The notes beneath the pieces are model-generated. The model was not told the DNA's origin and searched no databases. It worked only from the letters and a program-made list of their open reading frames with translations. A program made the position numbers and the translations under genes. Below, in pieces: positions 1 to 8,114 of a DNA stretch of 64,000 nucleotides (positions are counted from its first letter, which is position 1; every line of letters begins with the position of its first letter). Origin of the DNA: Pseudomonadota bacterium (lineage in GTDB: Bacteria; Pseudomonadota; Gammaproteobacteria; Burkholderiales; Burkholderiaceae_C); contig JAKARB010000011.1 in the NCBI GenBank assembly GCA_021819435.1, positions 78,493 to 142,492 on the forward strand. Direction: 5' to 3'.

Positions 1-1
1 C

Positions 2-2182
2 GGCCTGTTGCCATCGATCCGCTTTGGCTGCGAGGTGGCGCAAGCCCGCTACCAAGAAGACCTCGCGCTGTGGAGCGTGACCCTGACCAGTGGTCAGGTC
101 TTGCAAGCACGCCATGTGGTCACGGCCACGGGGCAGCTCAGCCGCCCTGTCTATCCCAAGCTGGAGGGCATGGACAGCTTCCAGGGGCACGTCTGCCACT
201 CCGCCCACTGGGACCACAACCATGACATGACAGGCAAGCGCGTCGCGGTGATTGGCACGGGCGCATCGGCCATCCAGTTCGTGCCTGCCATCGCAGATCA
301 GGTGAGCCAGTTGACGGTGTTTCAACGCTCTGCCGCCTACATCCTGCCGCGCCCGGATGGGCCATACGCTGGCTGGCGCAAGGCCTTGTTCAGGACGGTG
401 CCCTGGAGCATGAAACTGCACCGGGCTCGCATCTATGCCCAATACGAAAGCCGTGCCATCGGCTTCACCCGCATCAAGGCCTTGATGGACCTGGCGGTGG
501 GCATGCCCTTCAAGGCACTGCTTCACAAGCAGGTGCAAGACCCCGCGCTCCGTGCGCAACTGACGCCCGACTACCCCATCGGGTGCAAGCGCATCTTGCT
601 GTCCAACGAGTACCTGGCCACCATGGCCAAGCCCAACGTGAAGCTGGTCACCCAGGGCATCCGCCGCATCACGGCCGATGGCATCGAGACGGTGGATGGG
701 CAGCGCCATCCTGCTGACGCGATCGTCTATGGCACGGGTTTCGCTGCCACGGAGTTCCTGGCGCCCATGACGATCACCGGCCGAGATGGCCTCGATCTCA
801 ATGAAGCATGGCGCAAGGGCGCGCAAGCCTACCTGGGCATGACCGTGCCCGGCTTCCCCAACTTCTTCATGCTCTATGGCCCCAACACCAACCTGGGCCA
901 CAGCTCCATCATCTACATGCTGGAGAGCCAGATCGCCCACGTGCTGCGATGCATGAAGGCCGCCGACCAAGCAGGCGCCAGCACCGTGGAGGTCGATGCG
1001 CAGCGCTACACCAGCTTCAACCATGTCGTGCAAGAGCGCCTGCGGGCCACGGTGTGGCAGGGCTGCAAGAGCTGGTATGTGGACGCCAATGGGCACAACA
1101 GCACGAACTGGCCTGGCTTCACCTTCGGCTACCGTTGGCTCACACGTTACTCATCGCTCAACGCCTACAACTTCAGCAAGCCAGATCGCCGCGGTGGGCA
1201 GGTGGTGCGGCACGCCGAGCCAAAGGGCATGGTGGAGTCGGCCAGCGCTGGCGTGCTGAGGGCTTTTCTGCGCGTGACGTTCAAGGCCTTGGTCAGGCCG
1301 CCTGTCGGGGTCGGTGTGCAGCGCTTCATCGTGAGCGCCCTGGCTCGGCTCATGCCCGCCGTAGGCGGCGTGCGCATCGAACACAGAGAGTTCGAGGGTT
1401 TGGCCACCGAAGTGATCTCACCTCGACAAAATCCAGGCAAGGGGCCTGTGGTGCTTTACTTGCACGGTGGCGGTTTTTGCGTCGGCAGCGCCCGGACCCA
1501 CCGCAGCGTGACAACCCGCCTGGCTGCCTCTGGGATGGCGGTCTGTGTGCCGCAATACCGCCTGGCCCCGGAGCACCCTCAGCCCGCTGCCCTCGAAGAC
1601 GCGCTGACCTGCTACCGTCATTTGCTTGGCAGCGGTGTGGCCCCCCACCAAATCGTGGTCTGCGGTGACTCCGCTGGCGGCGGCCTGGCATTGAGCCTGG
1701 CGTTGAAGCTGCGTGAGGCGGGTGAACCTCTGCCAGCAGGGCTGATGCTGCTGTCGCCCTTCCTCGACACGAGCTTGTCGGGCGACACCATCCGAACGGC
1801 TTCGGCGCGCGACCCCATGCTCAATGTGGCCTGGCTGAAGCAAGCCGTGCGCTGGTATGCACCTCAGAACAGCCAACACCTTTTGGCGGCCGATCTGACA
1901 GGCTTGCCCCCCATGCTGATCCAGGTGGGTGACCAGGAGGTGCTGCAGTCTGACTCGACCCGATTGAGTGAGCTGGCAACGCGTTGCGGCGTGCCTTGCC
2001 GGCTGGAGGTGTACGCGGGCCGTTGGCATGTGTTCCAGCTTCAGGCGGCATTCCTCGACTCAGCAGTCAACGCCATAAACGGCTTGGCCTCCTTCGCCTT
2101 GCAAAGAACGCATTGGCAACCTGCTGAGCACCTCAGGCATGAGGAAGAAGGCCATCCCAGCGGCAAGGCCGTGGTGCTCTGA
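2..2182 (+). CDS. BVMO-type flavin monooxygenase fused to HSL-family esterase (5' partial)
   Basis: The reading frame is open to the left edge; its first residues align with residue ~104 of the BVMO at 8111-9643, so about 100 N-terminal residues with the FAD-binding GxGxxG lie outside the window. The BVMO signature FxGxxxHxxxW (FQGHVCHSAHWD) is present, followed by an NADPH-binding GTGASA motif. The monooxygenase part ends near NWPGFTFGY (around position 1125). After a ~50-residue linker an alpha/beta hydrolase of the hormone-sensitive-lipase family begins, with the oxyanion motif HGGG (position ~1463), nucleophile elbow GDSAGG (~1664) and a C-terminal GRWHVF histidine. Expected chemistry is oxygen insertion next to a ketone, then hydrolysis of the ester formed. 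The fusion is read directly from one uninterrupted frame; the substrate is unknown. Confidence 0.85.
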   Translation, partial: GLLPSIRFGCEVAQARYQEDLALWSVTLTSGQVLQARHVVTATGQLSRPVYPKLEGMDSFQGHVCHSAHWDHNHDMTGKRVAVIGTGASAIQFVPAIADQVSQLTVFQRSAAYILPRPDGPYAGWRKALFRTVPWSMKLHRARIYAQYESRAIGFTRIKALMDLAVGMPFKALLHKQVQDPALRAQLTPDYPIGCKRILLSNEYLATMAKPNVKLVTQGIRRITADGIETVDGQRHPADAIVYGTGFAATEFLAPMTITGRDGLDLNEAWRKGAQAYLGMTVPGFPNFFMLYGPNTNLGHSSIIYMLESQIAHVLRCMKAADQAGASTVEVDAQRYTSFNHVVQERLRATVWQGCKSWYVDANGHNSTNWPGFTFGYRWLTRYSSLNAYNFSKPDRRGGQVVRHAEPKGMVESASAGVLRAFLRVTFKALVRPPVGVGVQRFIVSALARLMPAVGGVRIEHREFEGLATEVISPRQNPGKGPVVLYLHGGGFCVGSARTHRSVTTRLAASGMAVCVPQYRLAPEHPQPAALEDALTCYRHLLGSGVAPHQIVVCGDSAGGGLALSLALKLREAGEPLPAGLMLLSPFLDTSLSGDTIRTASARDPMLNVAWLKQAVRWYAPQNSQHLLAADLTGLPPMLIQVGDQEVLQSDSTRLSELATRCGVPCRLEVYAGRWHVFQLQAAFLDSAVNAINGLASFALQRTHWQPAEHLRHEEEGHPSGKAVVL

Positions 2183-2227
2183 TTCCCCATTCCTTCGCTT
2201 GCATTCAATGATTTCTGGAAGTACCAC

Positions 2228-3145
2228 GTGAACTCTCGCCGCTACCCTAACATCTCGCTCGAGCGCGCGCGCGCCATCAAGTCCACCTTCATGGCTGAGG
2301 GCGCGCTGTGCGCTGCCACGCTCTATGTGCCAAAGGACACGCCCCCTGACGCGCAACTGCCTGCCATCCTCGTGGTGGGCGGCTGGGGCAGCATCCAGAT
2401 GGCCTTGACCTCGTCGTTCACCTTGAGCTTCGTCGATGCCGGCTTCGCGGTGATGGAGTTCGACTACCCGGGCTGGGGCGACAGCGGCGGCTTCCCACGG
2501 CAAGGCATCAACCCCTGGCGCAGAACGCGCGTGGCCGACACGGCACTGGCGCACCTGAAGTCGCAACAGCAAGTGCTGGCGCACGACATCACGCTGTGGG
2601 GCACTTCGTTCGGCGGCGGGCACGTGGTTGACTTGGCGACACAGCACCCCGAGCTCAAGGGCGCCATCGTTCAGGTGCCGATGCTCGACGGGCTGGCCGC
2701 GATGTTCGCCACACCGATCGGGCGGCTCGTGAAGATGATCGGCCTGGGCGTGCTGGATCTGATCAAGCCCGGCGCACCGATCTGCATTCCAACCTTGTCG
2801 CACGAGGGTGGGTTCGCCACCATGGACCGCGACGGTGGCTTGGAAGCCCTGGAGGCCGCACTGGCGGCGCACCCTGATCACAAGTACGACAACCGCGTGG
2901 CCGCCAGGTCGGTGCTGCCCTTGCCGCTGTATCGCCCTTGGGTGCGCCTGAAGGACGTGAAGATCCCGATGCTGATGATCGGCGCCACAGGCGACACGGT
3001 CGCGCCTTTCGTCTCGGACAAGGTCAAGCGCGTAGGCAACCCGAACGTGCAGGTGATCGAGGTCAACGCCAATCACTTCGACCCCTACTTTGACCCGCTG
3101 TTCCCAGAGATGTTGGCGCAGCAGCTGAAGTTCCTGCGCCGATGA
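2228..3145 (+). CDS. Alpha/beta hydrolase, dipeptidyl-aminopeptidase/acetyl-esterase-like
   Basis: A 305-residue cytoplasmic alpha/beta hydrolase. The nucleophile elbow is GTSFGG with Ser127; the probable acid is in GATGDTVAP near residue 256 and the histidine in NANHFDPYF near residue 288, so the triad looks complete. There is no signal peptide. The start is GTG with a weak GGAA sequence about 8 nt upstream; no in-frame ATG offers a better choice. It begins 45 nt after the BVMO-esterase fusion in the same direction, so co-transcription is likely and a role in hydrolysing a downstream ester or lactone is a reasonable inference. Exact substrate cannot be read from the sequence. Confidence 0.75.
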   Translation: MNSRRYPNISLERARAIKSTFMAEGALCAATLYVPKDTPPDAQLPAILVVGGWGSIQMALTSSFTLSFVDAGFAVMEFDYPGWGDSGGFPRQGINPWRRTRVADTALAHLKSQQQVLAHDITLWGTSFGGGHVVDLATQHPELKGAIVQVPMLDGLAAMFATPIGRLVKMIGLGVLDLIKPGAPICIPTLSHEGGFATMDRDGGLEALEAALAAHPDHKYDNRVAARSVLPLPLYRPWVRLKDVKIPMLMIGATGDTVAPFVSDKVKRVGNPNVQVIEVNANHFDPYFDPLFPEMLAQQLKFLRR

Positions 3146-3214
3146 CACGGTGATGGGGCCTGGTCGGCCCCGGTTCATCCGCTCGCATGGGGTGTCCCAG
3201 TGAGGGGAAATGCG

Positions 3215-3232
3215 TGGTACAACGCAGTACCA
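3215..3232. promoter_or_regulatory. Palindromic operator candidate TGGTAC-N6-GTACCA
   Basis: A perfect 6-bp inverted repeat with a 6-nt spacer lies 66 nt upstream of the hydrolase start at 3298. The same GGTAC-N6-GTACC core occurs at 9664-9679 between the BVMO operon and its divergent TetR gene. Shared architecture suggests both are bound by the TetR protein encoded at 9723; this is inference. Confidence 0.55.
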
Positions 3233-3297
3233 GCGCACCCTCTGCTGTGACACGGACCAAGCCCACGTGCGGGCCTGTTTGGGCTGCCGGCCGTTAC

Positions 3298-4218
3298 ATG
3301 AAGTTTGAACCCACGCGCATTGCCGTCCCTGTGGACGATGCCAGTCTGTGTCTGCACCGATTCAAGCGAGCCGATGCGCATGGGCCAGCGGTGTTGATGC
3401 TGCACGGCATGATGTCCAACGGCCGGGTCTTCTACAGCCATTCAGGCAAGGGCCTGGCGCCCTGGCTGGCTGAGCGTGGCTACGATGTGTTCGTGGCAGA
3501 TCTGCGCGGCAAAGGCGGCAGCCAGCCGCTCATTGACCGGCATGCACGGCATGGTCAGAGCGAGATGATCGGCGTCGATCTGCCGGCCCTGCACGCCGCC
3601 GTCTTGCACCATGCCCAGAGCAGTCAAGTGCACTGGGTGTCTCACTCTTGGGGCGGCGTGGTGATGAACAGCTGCCTGTTGCGCCATCCAGAACTCATTG
3701 CCCAGGTGGTCAGCGTGGTGCACTTCGCCGCCAAACGCAGTGTGAAGGTCCGCAACATGCGCAAGCGGATAGAAATCGACCTGATGTGGAATGGGGTACT
3801 CAAGCGCGTGACGCGTTGGATGGGCTACTTGCCCGCACGGCAACTGCGCATCGGTGCAGACAACGAGACCCGCAAAACGCATCGGCAGATTCAGTCATGG
3901 GTCCAGGCGGACCGCTGGGTGGACGATGACGACGGCTTCGACTATGGCCGCGCTGCGCAGCACACCAAGTTGCCGCCCACCCTGTACCTGGCTGCCGTCG
4001 ACGATCCGTGCCGGGGGCATCCGGACGATGTGAAGCGCTTTCGTGCCGAGTCCGGCCCGCACCTGTCCCGTGTCCATGTGCTGTCAAAGCGGGGTGGCGC
4101 CATGCATGACTATGACCACGTCAGCATCGTGACCCACCCGGATGCTGGCAATGACCAATTCAAGCTGGTGGAAGCCTGGCTGCAAGACCGCCACGACGCC
4201 GTGTCAGAGAAGGGCTGA
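3298..4218 (+). CDS. Alpha/beta hydrolase (lysophospholipase/esterase-like)
   Basis: A 306-residue alpha/beta hydrolase with an HGMM motif near residue 36 (oxyanion side), DLRGKGGS strand-turn, and nucleophile elbow SHSWGG with Ser117. A histidine near the C-terminus (HDYDHVS) may complete the triad. I chose the ATG at 3298 rather than an upstream in-frame ATG at 3187 because the extra 37 residues look non-coding and would contain the palindrome at 3215-3232. It ends 4 nt from the convergent SMP-30-like gene. The shared palindrome ties its regulation to the BVMO operon, so it may act on a product of that pathway. No transmembrane or secretion signal is visible. Confidence 0.7.
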   Translation: MKFEPTRIAVPVDDASLCLHRFKRADAHGPAVLMLHGMMSNGRVFYSHSGKGLAPWLAERGYDVFVADLRGKGGSQPLIDRHARHGQSEMIGVDLPALHAAVLHHAQSSQVHWVSHSWGGVVMNSCLLRHPELIAQVVSVVHFAAKRSVKVRNMRKRIEIDLMWNGVLKRVTRWMGYLPARQLRIGADNETRKTHRQIQSWVQADRWVDDDDGFDYGRAAQHTKLPPTLYLAAVDDPCRGHPDDVKRFRAESGPHLSRVHVLSKRGGAMHDYDHVSIVTHPDAGNDQFKLVEAWLQDRHDAVSEKG

Positions 4219-4222
4219 CCTC

Positions 4223-5350
4223 TCACCGAGGCAGCTCAGCCTGTGCCGCCTTGAGTACGCCTAACGCTGGTGCGAGCAGGCTGTGGACGTACAAGGTGCC
4301 TTTCACCTCGGTGATGCCGGTCACTTCCGGGTAACGACCACTGGGGTCTTGCAGGTCTGCGAGGACCTGGCCCTGCTCGTTGAACGCCAGTGCATGGCCA
4401 TAGGGCTTGGGCACGGGCAACAGGAAGTGGGGCAGACGGAAAGAAGCGGCACGCAAGAAGGGCCAGGGGGCCAGGGCGTCGGCCAGCACGCTGCGGGCTT
4501 TGGGCAGGCCGACCCAATACCGGCCCGAATCCCCCTTGGTCAGGTTATCGGGAAATGCCGGCAGGTTGTCCAGGACCACACGGGCCGTGCTGCCCGGCTC
4601 ACGGATGTCGAGCTGCCTGGCTGACATGGGGATGCGCCAGATGCGGTAGCGTCCGGTCTCTGCCACCAACAGCGATCGGCCATCCGCTGCCAGCACGATG
4701 CCGTTGGCGAACACCAGACCCGTGGCGATGACCTCTGTGGTGTGCGTGGCGGGGTCATGCACCAGCACCCGGCCATTGCCCAGCTGCTCCAAGATCTCGG
4801 CCAGGCTCACCGCCATCGGGTCGCCCCAGGGACCAGGTTTAAACCGGTGGCTGGCTTCGGTGAAGTAGATGCGGCCATCTGGTGCGACGGCCACGGCGTC
4901 GGCGAAGACGATGGCATCGGTGTCCGACACCTTGTCGGTGATCAGGCTAACCTTGCCCTCGAGCGTCACACGCAGCAGGCCCTTGTAGGCATCGGCGGCG
5001 ATGATGTTGCCATCGCGGTCGAAGTCGAAGCCCAACACGCGACCACCGGTGTCAGCCACTTGCTCCAGGCGCTGTCCATCGCCCTGCAGGCGCACGATGT
5101 GGCCGTTGTTCAGCGCGGTGTACATCAGCCCATCCGGGCCTTGTGCCACGTGTTCAGGGCCGGCCCCGGAGGGCAGCGGCAACAGGCGCACATCAACCAG
5201 GCGCTCGTTGCGCGCATAGGGGCCGCTGTAGCCCGGCGAAGGCTGCGGCTGCCAGGCCACCGGATGCACGCCAGTGGGCCAGAACAGCAGGTAGCCCATC
5301 AGGGCAGCGATGCCCAGGGTGACCATGGCCAAGAAGGGCTTGCTCATCAT
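4223..5350 (-). CDS. SMP-30/strictosidine-synthase-like membrane-anchored hydrolase
   Basis: A 375-residue protein with one N-terminal transmembrane helix (about residues 5-23) followed by a six-bladed beta-propeller of the SMP-30/gluconolactonase/strictosidine-synthase type. Propeller repeats such as GPDGLMYTA, DRDGNIIAAD and APDGRIYFTE are visible. Family members hydrolyse lactones or esters, often with a bound metal. It is the last gene of the minus-strand BVMO operon, 28 nt after the preceding SDR gene. A lactonase acting on a BVMO product is an attractive inference, because lactones are direct products of cyclic-ketone oxidation. The topology suggests the propeller faces the periplasm. 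Confidence 0.7.
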   Translation of the reverse strand: MMSKPFLAMVTLGIAALMGYLLFWPTGVHPVAWQPQPSPGYSGPYARNERLVDVRLLPLPSGAGPEHVAQGPDGLMYTALNNGHIVRLQGDGQRLEQVADTGGRVLGFDFDRDGNIIAADAYKGLLRVTLEGKVSLITDKVSDTDAIVFADAVAVAPDGRIYFTEASHRFKPGPWGDPMAVSLAEILEQLGNGRVLVHDPATHTTEVIATGLVFANGIVLAADGRSLLVAETGRYRIWRIPMSARQLDIREPGSTARVVLDNLPAFPDNLTKGDSGRYWVGLPKARSVLADALAPWPFLRAASFRLPHFLLPVPKPYGHALAFNEQGQVLADLQDPSGRYPEVTGITEVKGTLYVHSLLAPALGVLKAAQAELPR

Positions 5351-5378
5351 GTCGACGCAACGTTAAAACAAGGGAAGC

Positions 5379-6194
5379 TCAGGTGGTGGCGACGCGCCTA
5401 ACGATGCGAGTAACGAGGCTGGGGGCCAAGCGCTGAAGGTGGACGAGCCAGCCTTCCTTGCCAGCGATCACCAAACGAGAACGACGTTGGGCCAGCCCAT
5501 GGACGATCGCCTCGGCCACCCGCTGTGGCGGCATCGCATTGGACTGCCCCGGGTCCTGCTTGCCATGGGTACCTCCCTGTGCTGTGAGGGCATGCACCGA
5601 TATGTCCGTGTTCACGAAGCCGGGGTAGGCCAGCATGATGTGCAGGCCCTGGTCCATGGTCTCTGTGCGCAGGGCCTCGAAGAAGCCGTGCAAGGCATGT
5701 TTCGCGGCGATGTAGGCCGAGCGATGCGGCGTGGCGATCAGGCCCAGCACACTCGCCACCGCCACGATGCTACCGTGCCCACGACGGATCATCTCCGGCG
5801 CCACCAGCTTGGTGAGCTGCAGCGGCCCGAAGTAGTTCACCGCCATGACCTTGCGATCGACCTCCAGGTTGGTCTCCAGCGCCATGGATCGGTGGGTGAT
5901 GCCGGCGTTGTGCACCAGCACATCCACCGGCCACCCGCTTGACGTGATCCGCGCGCAGGCCTGCGCGACCTCCTCGCCATCGGTGAGATCGAATGTCTCG
6001 ATGCGGCATTGGACGTCGCTGCGCAAACGCTGGCACGCGGCGACCGTCTTGCCCAGGCCGAAGCGCTCGGATGCGGGTGCGGACAGGATGAGCCTGGCAC
6101 CTCGTGCCGCAAAGGCCTTGGCCAACTCGGCACCAATGCCACGCGAGGCACCGGTGATCCAGACGACCTGCTTGTCAAATGAATCGTCGGCCAT
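5379..6194 (-). CDS. Short-chain dehydrogenase/reductase (SDR)
   Basis: A 271-residue classical SDR. The cofactor-binding TGASRGIG is at residues 14-21, NAG at about 95-97, and the catalytic Ser147, Tyr160 and Lys164 (YIAAK) are all present. SDRs of this type interconvert secondary alcohols and ketones with NAD(P). The C-terminal 40 residues are basic and hydrophobic, which could allow peripheral membrane contact. It starts 1 nt after the stop of the upstream SDR gene, so translation is probably coupled. In context it may produce the ketone substrate of the BVMO. Which SDR acts at which step cannot be told. Confidence 0.8.
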   Translation of the reverse strand: MADDSFDKQVVWITGASRGIGAELAKAFAARGARLILSAPASERFGLGKTVAACQRLRSDVQCRIETFDLTDGEEVAQACARITSSGWPVDVLVHNAGITHRSMALETNLEVDRKVMAVNYFGPLQLTKLVAPEMIRRGHGSIVAVASVLGLIATPHRSAYIAAKHALHGFFEALRTETMDQGLHIMLAYPGFVNTDISVHALTAQGGTHGKQDPGQSNAMPPQRVAEAIVHGLAQRRSRLVIAGKEGWLVHLQRLAPSLVTRIVRRVATT

Positions 6195-6195
6195 G

Positions 6196-7086
6196 TCAGT
6201 CTTCCTTGTGCCGGGCGGTCAAGGCGTGGCCCATGCTGCTGACGCCAAAAGACCGACCAATCGCCTGTACTTCTGCTTCGACCTTGGGCACGGCCACGCG
6301 GGCCTTGCGCTTGACGAAGAACTCCCACACCGGGCTCATGAAGAGCTGACGCACCGCCCCGATGGGAGCCAGCGCTGCGGGCACATAGGTCTTGCGTTGT
6401 CGGCAGTTCACGGCCTTGACCATGCACTTCGCGCAGTCCTCCACCGACGTGATGACGTTGAAGGGCCAAGGCAGTTGCTTGAGTGCGTCGTTGAACGAGG
6501 CCAGTTCGCGTCGCTGGTCACGCACCAGGTCGGTGTCGATCCAAGCTGGGTAAACCACACCGACGTCCACGCCCTTGTGGGCCACCTCCAGGCGCAAGGC
6601 GTTGGCGAAGTGCTCCACACCGATCTTTGATGCGGCATAGGCAGAGGTTCCCGGCATGGACTTGAGGGCAGCGGCAGAGGAGACCAGCAGGAAATAGCCT
6701 TGGCTGCTGGTGATGGCGGGCAAGGTAGCGCTCACCGTCCGGATGACGCCGATCAGGTTCACCTCCACCGTCTTGACAAGGGCTTCCACCGGGCTGATTG
6801 CCACGGTGCCATTGCTGGCGATGCCTGCATTGGCGATGACCACATCGAGCCCACCAAGATGGGCCAGCGCAGCCGTCACGGCGCGCTGCACCGAGTTCTC
6901 ATCGGTCACGTCACATTCAGCCCAGAAATGGCGGGGACCCAGCTCTTGCACGAGGGCAGCCAGCCGCTCGCGCTCCAGGCCCACCAGGGCCAACGTGGCC
7001 CCCTGAGCCGCAAGTTGTCTGGCGGTCTCGGCGCCAATGCCTCTGGCGGCGCCAGTGATCAGCACGCGCTGTCCCTGTGACTTCAT
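6196..7086 (-). CDS. Short-chain dehydrogenase/reductase, SadH-like
   Basis: A 296-residue SDR with TGAARGIG at residues 11-18, NAG at 86-88, catalytic Ser136/137, Tyr150 and Lys154. The ATG at 7086 was chosen because it overlaps the stop of the upstream esterase by 4 nt (ATGA) and places the Rossmann motif at the usual distance from the N-terminus. Length and the C-terminal extension rich in hydrophobic and basic residues resemble the SDR that follows the monooxygenase and lipase genes in the mycobacterial mymA operon; that comparison is from memory. The likely role is alcohol/ketone redox in the same pathway as the BVMO. Confidence 0.8.
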   Translation of the reverse strand: MKSQGQRVLITGAARGIGAETARQLAAQGATLALVGLERERLAALVQELGPRHFWAECDVTDENSVQRAVTAALAHLGGLDVVIANAGIASNGTVAISPVEALVKTVEVNLIGVIRTVSATLPAITSSQGYFLLVSSAAALKSMPGTSAYAASKIGVEHFANALRLEVAHKGVDVGVVYPAWIDTDLVRDQRRELASFNDALKQLPWPFNVITSVEDCAKCMVKAVNCRQRKTYVPAALAPIGAVRQLFMSPVWEFFVKRKARVAVPKVEAEVQAIGRSFGVSSMGHALTARHKED

Positions 7087-8114
7087 GGTCGATTCCCTGA
7101 TGATCGAACGGCCAGCGCTCGCCATGTGTGAGCGACTTGCGAGACCGCTGCGCGTGACTCACGGTGAACGCTGGCCAGGTTGATGAATGCATGGCCCAGG
7201 CGAGAGAAGTGCAGATGCTGAACCGGGATGCCCGCGCGGCGGAGGTGGTCCACGTAGGCCTGACCTTCGTCCTTCAGCATGTCGTAGCCGGCCGTGGCAA
7301 CCAGTGCCGGGGCCATCCCCGGCGGCACACTGGCCAGCAAGGGCGAAACCCGCGCATCTGCGGCATGCGCTTGAACATCCCGCAGGTAAGCACCGTAGAA
7401 CGTTGCTCTTTCAGTGCGATCAAGGAAGTAGCCTGCGCCGTACCGCGTGTGCGATGGCCTCGTTTGCGTCAGGTCCGTCCCTGGGTAGATCAGCAGTTGT
7501 GCTGCGACATGCAGGCCTTCCTGAGCGAGGCAAGCCGCTGTGACAGCAGCCAAGTTGGCGCCTGCACTGTCTCCGCCCAGCGCCAGGCCTGTCGCCCCCC
7601 AAGCATCAAGCTGCTTACACGCCCAGTGTGCGCTGGCCAGCGCGTCATCCACTGCGGCAGGAAATGGCGCTTGCGGTGCCAACCGATAGGCGACCGCTAG
7701 CAGGGGCATGCCGCTGCCTTCGCACAGCAGGCGGCATGCATCGTCATGGGTGTCCAGGTCACCCATGATGAACCCACCGCCGTGGAAGAACACCGTCAGC
7801 GGTGCCCTGCTCTCGGGCGACTTGGGGCGATAAAGCCGCGCAGCCAACGTGCCGTTTTCGGTGGGAATGGACAGGTCTTGCGTGGAGCCAATGTCAAAGC
7901 CGACCCGAAAGCTGGCCATGTCTGCACAAAACCGCTCGCGCGCGGCCACGGCCGAACCGCCGCGAGTCCCCAGGCCCCTCAGCCTGCGCAGCACCTGCAG
8001 GAAAGGCGAGAGTTCATCGGCAACCTGAGCATGTGGCGTTGCCAAGTGGGGGCCCGCATCCAGCAATCGGTCCAGACCACGAAGAAATCGCCCTTTGAAG
8101 GAAGACGCGCTCAT
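7083..8114 (-). CDS. HSL-family esterase/lipase (LipR-like alpha/beta hydrolase)
   Basis: A 343-residue member of the hormone-sensitive-lipase family: HGGGF at residues 111-115, nucleophile elbow GGDSAGA with Ser183, and a C-terminal GHAF motif carrying the histidine. The ATG at 8114 overlaps the stop of the BVMO gene by 4 nt, and its own stop overlaps the next SDR start by 4 nt, so three genes are translationally coupled. The start at 8168 is rejected because it would extend into the BVMO coding region without benefit. It belongs to the same family as the esterase half of the fusion protein at the left edge. Probable role: hydrolysis of the ester made by the neighbouring BVMO. Confidence 0.85.
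   Translation of the reverse strand: MSASSFKGRFLRGLDRLLDAGPHLATPHAQVADELSPFLQVLRRLRGLGTRGGSAVAARERFCADMASFRVGFDIGSTQDLSIPTENGTLAARLYRPKSPESRAPLTVFFHGGGFIMGDLDTHDDACRLLCEGSGMPLLAVAYRLAPQAPFPAAVDDALASAHWACKQLDAWGATGLALGGDSAGANLAAVTAACLAQEGLHVAAQLLIYPGTDLTQTRPSHTRYGAGYFLDRTERATFYGAYLRDVQAHAADARVSPLLASVPPGMAPALVATAGYDMLKDEGQAYVDHLRRAGIPVQHLHFSRLGHAFINLASVHRESRAAVSQVAHTWRALAVRSSGNRP

Noticed and set aside
3187..3297. Upstream start for the hydrolase at 3298
   Set aside because: The extension would include the palindromic operator and has no similarity to alpha/beta hydrolase N-termini.
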